From the NCBI GenBank assembly GCA_030549495.1, contig JAUIRK010000043.1, forward strand, positions 124,001 to 188,000: a stretch of 64,000 nucleotides of DNA, read 5' to 3'. Shown piece after piece: positions 56,891 to 64,000 of this stretch. The notes under the pieces are model-generated. The model did not search any database. It had not been told where the DNA came from and saw nothing but the letters and a program-made list of their open reading frames with translations. Origin of the DNA: Nectonema munidae (lineage: Eukaryota; Nematomorpha; Nectonematoida; Nectonematidae). Numbering within the stretch: position 1 is the first letter of the stretch; each line of letters begins with the position of its first letter. A program made the position numbers and the translations under genes.

Positions 56891-57197
56891 CAGGGGTCGG
56901 CAAAGTGGTCTATATCGACCCCTGAGGGTTGATAACAGATCTTTATGGGTCGATAAGATATACAAACTTACCAAATTGTGCTATGCTTTTTTTACTTTAT
57001 AGTAGTAATAAATCTCATTTTTCTTTTAAAACATAGCTTAGGAGATGGTATAGTATAGGATATATGAAACATTTTTGGTTTGTATTTTTTCTCTTAATTG
57101 TTGGACATTGATTAATGTTTTTATGAAACATTTCTATGTGGGGTGGGGATCGATGTAGAAAAATGGACAGATGGGACAAAAAGTTTGCCGATCCCTG
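56891..57197. mobile_element. hAT MITE, 307 bp
   Basis: CAGGGGTCGGCAAAGTGG at the start and the complement of CAGGGATCGGCAAACTTTTT at the end. Flanks TGGTAAGG (56883-56890) and TGGTAAGC (57198-57205) match at seven of eight. A different subfamily from the MITEs at 22059 and 33879. Confidence 0.9.
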
Positions 57198-57529
57198 TGG
57201 TAAGCTATAAAATTTTAAGAAAGTATATAACTTGTCTACAAAGAAGATATACCGCATTCAAATGAACTGTGTTATTCTTTCAAAAAATTTGCATGTATCC
57301 TCTATTGACTTTGTTTTTTCGTTTAATAAAATAAAGTTTCGTGTTTATTCACTTTGACATGTGAAACACAAAAAAGGCTGCTTCAATTATGGGCGGCATG
57401 GAGGCGTTCAAAGAATATTTAAATAAAATAAGGCGCGATAAAATTTTTAACGGTTATGTGTTGGTGTGGTTTGCATAAAGTAGGCCTATGCAATGCTTTA
57501 CTTTCATGCCTATGACTTCAATGAATCTT
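57198..57529. other. Intergenic, nothing recognised
   Basis: Between the hAT MITE and the Tigger 3' part; no coding motif seen. Confidence 0.4.
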
Positions 57530-58036
57530 GAACTCAATCTTAAAAGTGATGATGACAACCAAAGCGATCAGACAGATAAAACACACAGTTCTTTTATTAC
57601 TAGAAGAAACTCCTGAAGAATGCACAGAAATTTACAAATACTAGTGCGAGTGTCATTTTACAAAACTCAGTCTATCATTACGAACATGGAAAAACTGAAT
57701 GTTCAAAAATATTTAGAAAGAAACAAACAACTATAGATATGTTTTTAAAACAATAACTTTTCATATAAAAATTTTTTTATTCTCCTTTAATTTTACATCT
57801 ATAAATGAAAAATTATATAAAGCAAACAAATTTTATACGTTAAAATTGCATGTGTGGGAGGGGGTGTATTTAATCTTTTTAACGGAAGTAATCATATAAG
57901 TTTGGGAAACACTGATAAAAAAGATGAAAGAAATATTGATAGAGTAATTTCGAACAATATTTTAATTAAATCAACCACCTCTGTAAACTGACCCTTTTCC
58001 TTTGTCCCGCTGGTGGCCGGTATAGAGAAGATTTTT
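57530..58036 (+). pseudogene. Tigger (pogo) transposase C-terminus and element right end
   Basis: The open frame ending at TAA 57754-57756 reads VILQNSVYHYEHGKTECSKI then FRKKQTTIDMFLKQ. QTTIDMFL is a PCNA-binding (PIP) box, which Tigger/pogo transposases carry at their extreme C-terminus. The acidic stretch before it (KSDDDNQSDQ, near 57555) is also usual there. Downstream, GTCCCGCTGGTGGCCGGTATAGA (one part, 58003-58025) is the complement of the Tigger end sequence TCTATACCGGCCACC; the last bases (GGTTTGACTG) are missing. The catalytic domain is absent. Confidence 0.75.
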
Positions 58037-58249
58037 TAGTGTTTTACTCTTTTTATATGTTGCACGGGTTATTATCAGAGGAGTGACATGACAAATCAGT
58101 TTACCAACCAACTAAATAACTCACGAAACAAACAAGCTAATTAACCAATAACTTAAAATACCTGACCTTTGATTTATTTATTTGTGTCCCTCTTTCGAGT
58201 TGCCACTCGTTTGAACGCATCACACTTGGCGCACGTACGTTTTACTTAC
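58037..58249 (-). other. Intron of the TOM20 gene, 3' of the exon
   Basis: Begins with donor GTAAGT on the minus strand (58249-58244). The next exon, which should encode the acidic C-terminus, was not found below this point. Confidence 0.5.
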
Positions 58250-58395
58250 CTTTTGAACTTCAGGAATTTTAGCTAGAATCATGCTAAAGATGACTGGATC
58301 CAATGTCTGCCTTAGAATTTGCAGGAGATACGGCTGTTGAGCACCCGATAGAGCAAGGGCAGTGGCAAAATGTTCAACACCAGATTCAATTTCTT
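58250..58395 (-). CDS. TOMM20: TOM20, mitochondrial import receptor subunit, internal exon
   Basis: Minus-strand exon of 146 bp between TTTTTATGTTTTCAG and GTAAGT. It encodes EIESGVEHFATALALSGAQQ and PYLLQILRQTLDPVIFSMIL, then AKIPEVQK. This fits TOM20's receptor domain (compare human GVDHLTNAIAVCGQPQQLLQ and VLQQTLPPPVFQMLL): the end of the single TPR helix pair and the groove that binds mitochondrial presequences at the outer membrane. Both splice sites are good and the frame is uninterrupted (exon phase: two bases complete the first codon), so I take it as live host gene sequence. The membrane-anchor exon should lie upstream at higher coordinates, beyond the piggyBac-like element. Confidence 0.85.
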
Positions 58396-58895
58396 CTGAA
58401 AACATAAAAAGGTAGTGAGAAATAGTTTTTACTTTTTTATATAAATTTAGCAAAATTTTAAATAATTATTTTAGATATAATTAGTACCTCACTTTCAAGA
58501 GATTAATCAATCTTTCTAAAATATTCATTTCATTTAAATCTAACTACATTATCCTTTTAATGTAAGATACCATTTTCAACAAATGTAAGTAATTTGGTTT
58601 AAACTAGAGACGTGTTGTAACAAAGGATGGGGAGTAAGAGTAAAATTATTAAAGAAGTATAATTCCTACTACATTACTCATATCGATTGGTTGATTGAAT
58701 CTATCTTATTTTTTAAGAACTAACATGTTTTAATTTAATGTTGATATTATATTTTAGCTTTTTGTTTCACTTAGTCGTTATTGTTTTTTAAGTATTAAAT
58801 AGATATTTTTATTGTTAGGTACATTTAATTGAAATTTGATGAGCAATTATCATATAATGTAACTAAGTTCTTAAATTTTGTTTGATGATTCTTAA
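58396..58895 (-). other. TOM20 intron, before the piggyBac-like element
   Basis: AT-rich, no second exon seen. TTAA target at 58892-58895. Confidence 0.5.
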
Positions 58896-58950
58896 CCCTA
58901 TTAGTGCTGGGCAAAATTTGTCCGCTCAAGTGCTGGGGGGGCGTAAAGTG

Positions 58951-58962
58951 CCCCCCCCCCCC
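58951..58962. repeat. C12 homopolymer in the P5 left end
   Basis: Follows GCGTAAAGTG; the same place holds C11 in P4 (44724-44734). Confidence 0.9.
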
Positions 58963-59019
58963 TATTTTTCTCAGAGATTAATACGTTTTTATAAATATTT
59001 TTAATGTTACATATATATT

Positions 59020-60420
59020 TCAACGATGCTGAATTCAGTGGTGATGTCCATTTTTTATCAAAATCAATCAAACCTGTCAAAAAATTGATTTATATTTGAC
59101 ATCTCATCTCAAAAAGGAACTTTTTATCTAAATAAGTATATAAAGTTTTTTACACATGTATACCCATTTTCAAGTATGCTGAATTCAGTGGTGATATTCA
59201 TTTTTTATGAAATTCAATCAAACCTGTCAAAAAAATTGATCTAAATGCGACAGCTCATCTCAAAAAAGAACTTTTTATCTAAATAAGTATATAAAGTTTT
59301 TTACACATGTATACCCATTTTCAAGTAAGCTGAATTCAGTAGTGATATTCATTTTTTATGAAAATCAATCAAACCTGTCAAAAAAATTGATCTAAATGCG
59401 ACAGCTCATCTCAAAAAAGAACTTTTTATCTAAATAAGTATATAAAGTTTTTTACACATGTATACCCATTTTCAAGTATGCTGAATTCAGTGGTGATATT
59501 CATTTTTTATGAAATTCAATCAAACCTGTCAAAAAATTGATCTAAATGTGACAGCTCATCTCAAAAAAGAACTTTTTATCTAAATAAGTATATAAAGTTT
59601 TTTACACGTGTATACCCATTTTCAAGTAAGCTGAATTCAGTAGTGATATTCATTTTTTATGAAATTCAATCAAACCTGTCAAAAAAATTGATCTAAATGC
59701 GACAGCTCATCTCAAAAAAGAACTTTTTATCTAAATAAGTATATAAAGTTTTTTACACATGTATACCCATTTTCAAGTAAGCTGAATTCAGTAGTGATAT
59801 TCATTTTTTATGAAAATCAATCAAACCTGTCAAAAAATTGATCTAAATGTGACAGCTCATCTCAAAAAGAACTTTTTATCTAAATAAGTATATAAAGTTT
59901 TTTACACATGTATACCCATTTTCAAGTATGCTGAATTCAGTGGTGATATTCATTTTTTATGAAATTCAATCAAACCTGTCAAAAAATTGATCTAAATGTG
60001 ACAGCTCATCTCAAAAAAGAACTTTTTATCTAAATAAGTATATAAAGTTTTTTACACGTGTATACCCATTTTCAAGTAAGCTGAATTCAGTGGTGATATT
60101 CATTTTTTATGAAAATCAATCAAACCTGTCAAAAAATTTATCTAAATGTGACAGCTCATCTCAAAAAGGAACTTTTTATCTTAATAAGTATATAAAGTTT
60201 TTTACACATGTATACCCATTTTAAAATATGCTGAATTCAGTGGTGATATTCATTTTTTATGAAAATCATTCAAACCTGTCAAAAAAGTGATTTACATATG
60301 AAAACTCATCTCAAAAAAGAAACTTTTTATCTAAATAATTATATAATGTTTTTTACACACATATACCCATTTTCAAGTAGGCTGTGTTTACTGGTTATAT
60401 TCCTTTTTTTTATTATAAAA
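59020..60420 (+). repeat. Array 1 of P5, nine ~150-bp units
   Basis: GAATTC sites at 59031, 59181, 59332, 59483, 59633, 59784, 59933, 60083 and 60233 give a period of 149-151 bp. Units are very alike, so the expansion is recent compared with the ends of the array. Unit variants (GCTGAATTCAGTGG and GCTGAATTCAGTAG) alternate, hinting at amplification in pairs. Degenerate units follow at 60380 and 60510. Confidence 0.95.
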
Positions 60421-60599
60421 AATTAGTCAAACCTGACAAAATAATTTAAATATTACAGCCCATGTCAAAATTAAAATTTTGATTCTTTTAAAGTTTTTTA
60501 TACATTTCAAGTATGCAGAATTTAATGGTGATGTTCATTTTTTATGAAATCAATAAAACCTGTCAAAAAATCGATTAAACCTGTAAATCAATGTCAAAT

Positions 60600-61780
60600 A
60601 TATAAACATAAAAATAACTTCTACTTGCAGTATTTCTCTGGTAATTATTTTCTTAATTTATTTAATAAACTAACTTTAGGTGTTTAATTCACTCAAAATA
60701 TTTCATTCTACAGTAACTTATGTAACTCGATAGGACCTCCATCTTTTCGGCTACAAATTCGTTATCGGCTCGTAGTCTCTACGTCATATTATAATTTACA
60801 GTATGTAATTTTGGTATTCATTCTATGATGATCATTTTTTGGTAGCTCTTTTTTCATTAGAAATTTATATTCTTCAAAGTGTGTTCGAAAATTTTTTTAT
60901 AAGGATAAAATTACTTTTTTCCTCTCTCAAAGCATTCTGATTAAAGAATCTTCTTGGTGATCTTAGACTTTTTTTTATCAGTATCGTGTATTTTATTATC
61001 AAGCCTGAATATTTGTCAACCACTCTTATTTCAAAGGATTTTTTCTCATGAATCATTCGTGATGTTGATTGTTCAATTACAAAAAGTTGTCAACGTTCTT
61101 CATCTAAAAAATTATCTCTTTGACACAAAAGGAAAAAGATGGACAAATTCAATTTAAATTAAAAATATCTTGATAGTGACTAAATTCTCACATATTGGCA
61201 CCTGTGCCATTTTTGATAAATCTGACCTATTCTAAATTTTCAAATTTGCTACCCATATTAGCTAAATGTTCATTGTAATCCTAGATGATAAGCTATAGAT
61301 TTAAATATTTTTCATTTGTAAAAGAGAAACTTTTTTTTCACAGTCAAAATCTTTTTTGAAACATCTAATATTATATAATTAAACCACCTCCTAGTTCATT
61401 AGAACATTGTAGATCTTCCATTTAGTCAAGATACATATTTTTTTTAATTATTTGTTTTGATCACATGTTCTCTTTTCAATTAGTTTTCAACTTGGTTCCT
61501 TCTCCCATACAAATTTTCAAAAGATTTTATAATACGTTTTATTTTTTTTTAATAAATATTTCATACTTAAGATGGTTGTAGAAAGTATTATAAGCCAAAA
61601 TATACAAAAAAAGTATATTTTTACTATATACCAAATATGCAGCCATTTTTTGAAATTTTTTTACAGAACTGTTTTTCAGGCATACATTACTAATTCAATT
61701 GCCACTTCGAGATATTTTTTAACCGTATTATCCAAAATCCAGTACAGAAATAAAATAAGCATAGTCGATTTGGTATAAAA
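60600..61780 (+). repeat. Spacer of P5 between arrays
   Basis: Present once per copy. The ORFs 60874-61056 and 60954-61157 are on opposite strands and neither is kept in the other copies; no coding role is claimed. Confidence 0.7.
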
Positions 61781-61789
61781 CAGATATTT

Positions 61790-63060
61790 TATTTTTTTGA
61801 AAATATATTTGAAAACAGTATCTAGAAGTAAACGACAAATCTTATTCAAGCTTTCAGATATTTTAAAACCATAAATGCCAAACCTGAGTCCAAAAATGAA
61901 ACCAGCATCTTCCATTTGGCATAAAAACACATATTTTATTTAAATTTCAAAAATATTTCTGCAGACATTAGATGTAAATCGAAAATTTATTGACACTTTC
62001 AGACATTTAAAACATCTAAATGCAAAAAATGATTTCAGAAATAAAAATTATCATGGTCGAATTGGTATAAAAACATATATTTCATGTAAAATTAGAGAGA
62101 ATATTTTGGGATATAGTTTTCAAACATAAACAGCAAATTTGATTGACACTAGCAGTAAAACCTCTAAATGCGAAAACTGTGTTCAGAAATGAAATCATCA
62201 TGATATATTTGCTATAAAAACAAATTTTAGAACTAAACGCAAATTTAATTGATACTTATATGTATTTTCAAATTCAAACTGCAAAAATTGAGTCCATAAA
62301 TGAAACTAGCATGGTTGATTTGGTATAAAAACATATATTTAATTGTAAAATTTGAATGAATGTTTTTGGAGACAATTTTTAGAAGTAAACCGCAAATTTG
62401 TTTAACACTTATATGTATTTTCACATCCTAAACGTAAAAAATGAGTCCAGAAATGAAACCAGCATGATTTATTTGGTATTAAAACATATATTTCAAGAAA
62501 TATTTTTGGAGACAATTTTCAGAAGTAAACCGCAACTTTGATTAATACTTATAGGTATTTCCAAATCCTAAATGTAAAAAATGAGTTCAAAAATGAAAAC
62601 AGCATGATCGATTTGGTATAAAAACAAATATTTCATGTAAAATTGAGAGAATATATTTGGAGATAGCTTTTAGAAGTAAACCGCAAATTTTGACTGATAT
62701 TTTAAAATCTCTAAATTTGAAAAATGAGTTCAGAAATGAAAACAGCATGGTTGATTTGGTATAAAACATATATTTCATTGTAAAATTTGAATGAATGTTT
62801 TTGGAGACAATTTTTATAAGTAAACCGCAAATTTAATTAACACTTATAGGTATTTTCAGATCCTAAACGTAAAAAATGAGTCCAGAAATGAAACCAGCAT
62901 GTCCGATTTAGTATAACACATATGTTTTTATGTAAAATGTGAAGGAATGTTTTTGGAGACAATTTTCAGAAGTAACCCGAAATTTGATTAACACTTATAG
63001 GTATTTTCAAATCCTAAATGTAAAAAATGAGTCCAGAAATGAAACCAGCATGGCCGATTT
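61790..63060 (+). repeat. Array 2 of P5, about eight ~150-bp units
   Basis: Cores such as AAGTAAACCGCAAATTT occur roughly every 150 bp, each followed by CCTAAATGTAAAAAATGAGT and CCAGAAATGAAACCAGCATG. Units are more diverged than in array 1, and one unit near 62220 is shortened. Confidence 0.9.
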
Positions 63061-63499
63061 AGTATAAAAACATATATTTTATATAAAATTTGAAAGTATA
63101 TTTTATTAGATACATTTTTGATCAATCAAAATTTTGATTGACATTTTCTAAAAAGTAGCCATGATTATTGAAAAAATTAAATATATAAAGTGTTATGCGT
63201 TCTAAACTGTATATAATTATAAATTTTCAGGGTATTATATAATATAGATCCTAAGTTATAAGGTTAAGTACAGATAATGTCAAAATTTTGCTGAAAAATA
63301 AAATTTTTTTATTTTGATTGACAGTTTTGGACATGAAGGGGTGATTCAACTACCATGAAAATGGTTTCAAAAGATGCAGCTAGCGATTTTAGGAAAAGTC
63401 ACAAAATTTGAAAGGATATGATTCAGCCAATTTTCTACAATTAATTTTTTTGCCAAGAGGGGCGTTTTACGCCCCCTCCCCCAGCACTAATAGGGTTAA

Positions 63500-63891
63500 G
63501 ACATGACACAATATTTTTAGGGTAAAATTTCGACTACTCCCCAAGCCCTGGTTGTAACATATTTTATTAAGAAACTATCAATCGGCAATAATTCACTTAT
63601 TAACCTTCGCTATACGCACATATGGCAATTTACTCCACACCAATATTTAAAAACTCGATAGCGTAAAATTTTCTCACTATCGTAATTTTTTAACTACCAT
63701 GTAAATTTAAGTAATTTTATGATTTTTCATGGATTATACCTGAAATTACCATATGAATATTTTTTTTCTGAATATTTTCGAAAAACCATTTTTTTGACTT
63801 TAAATTTTCTAGATGGCGTTAAAACTTTCAAGAAAAAATAGCCTTCCAACTTCATATAAAAAAATTTATTGACAAGGAAGATAAAAAAAAA
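63500..63891. other. Flank of P5, nothing recognised
   Basis: No ORF or repeat that I can name between the right TTAA and the Cys-rich coding stretch. Confidence 0.4.
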
Positions 63892-64000
63892 TTATATACA
63901 GTTTTCACATATTAATTTAGTGTGATTTTTACACATAAACAGAGAGCATTTCTTACATTTTCGCGTTGTTCTACTTTTTTTAGGCTTGCAAATATTGCAG
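63892..64000 (-). CDS. piggyBac-like transposase C-terminal Cys-rich domain (partial)
   Basis: The minus strand from the window edge reads CNICKPKKSRTTRKCKKCSL and FMCKNHTKLICENCI, then TAA at 63892-63894. The spacing C..C......R.T..C..C....C..H....C..C is that of the zinc-binding tail of piggyBac transposases and their domesticated relatives, which binds the element ends. Only 35 residues are in view and all the cysteines are intact. It may belong to an autonomous element, a domesticated gene, or something unrelated with a RING-like finger. Confidence 0.5.
   Translation of the reverse strand, partial: CNICKPKKSRTTRKCKKCSLFMCKNHTKLICENCI

Larger units (their letters stand above)
58896..63495 (+). 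mobile_element. piggyBac-like satellite-bearing element, copy P5, complete
   Basis: TTAA at 58892-58895 and 63496-63499. Left end CCCTATTAGTGCTGGG, spacer, then AGTGCTGGGGGGGCG; right end the complement of CCCTATTAGTGCTGGGGGAG. An outer repeat with a second, inner copy on one side is the pattern piggyBac ends show. The interior consists of array 1 (59020-60420), spacer (60600-61780), array 2 (61790-63060) and a right-inner block (63060-63440). There is no transposase gene. 4600 bp. It probably lies in a TOM20 intron, opposite in strand. Confidence 0.9.

Noticed and set aside
59020-60420. Regular repeats as a CRISPR-like array
   Set aside because: Whole units repeat with no unique spacers, the period is 150 bp and the DNA is clearly from an animal genome.
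1-64000. LTR retrotransposon, endogenous virus or Polinton
   Set aside because: All reverse transcriptase pieces found are of the non-LTR type; no integrase, protease, capsid, envelope, paired LTRs or protein-primed polymerase motif was seen.
1-64000. tRNA and rRNA genes
   Set aside because: No A/B box pair with a cloverleaf and no conserved rRNA segment was seen; a covariance-model scan would settle it.

Overview
This is an AT-rich, gene-poor piece of nuclear DNA from an animal. Host introns are present and the mobile-element mix (hAT, pogo/Tigger, piggyBac-type, CR1-like and RNase-H-bearing LINEs) is what one sees in arthropods; a copepod such as a sea louse would fit, but that is a guess from general knowledge. 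I see no rRNA, tRNA, CRISPR, LTR element, retrovirus or Polinton. Only two host genes can be argued for: one exon of the mitochondrial import receptor TOM20 (58250-58395, minus strand, intact splice sites), and a small two-exon gene for a secreted peptide (34752-35096, plus strand, TATA box upstream). The rest is mobile elements nested in one another.

The most striking system is a family of large non-autonomous piggyBac-like elements. One copy (58896-63495, 4.6 kb) is complete: TTAA on both sides and ends starting CCCTATTAGTGCTGGG. Inside it lie two tandem arrays of unrelated sequence, both with a unit of about 150 bp, separated by about 1.2 kb of single-copy sequence. Four further copies occur: 1-3019 (minus, cut by the window), 11579-12267 (rearranged, two left ends head to head), 39783-41140 (arrays collapsed to about one unit or less) and 44670-48420 (right end lost). 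Copies differ mostly in array length. A Cys-rich stretch resembling a piggyBac transposase C-terminus is at the window end (63892-64000).

Layout: 1-3019 piggyBac-like copy; 4130-9158 a cluster of hAT remains, two of them with terminal repeats; 9159-11578 no gene seen; 11579-13760 piggyBac-like ends, a Tigger transposase and a hAT 3' end; 14243-15540 two inverted-repeat structures; 16130-16870 a LINE fragment; 17345-21430 repeats; 21430-26295 a minus-strand LINE with RNase H, cut by a hAT MITE and by a 1.6-kb element with CACTCAT ends; 26300-31640 a plus-strand LINE cut by a 2.5-kb element with a transposase-like ORF and by a 0.3-kb palindrome; 33879-35166 hAT MITE and the peptide gene; 38330-50032 hAT remains, piggyBac-like copies, a second piggyBac-type MITE family and a hAT element with perfect target duplication; 50041-54386 no gene seen; 54387-58036 an unclassified transposon, a hAT MITE and a Tigger 3' end; then TOM20 and the complete piggyBac-like element, probably in the TOM20 intron.
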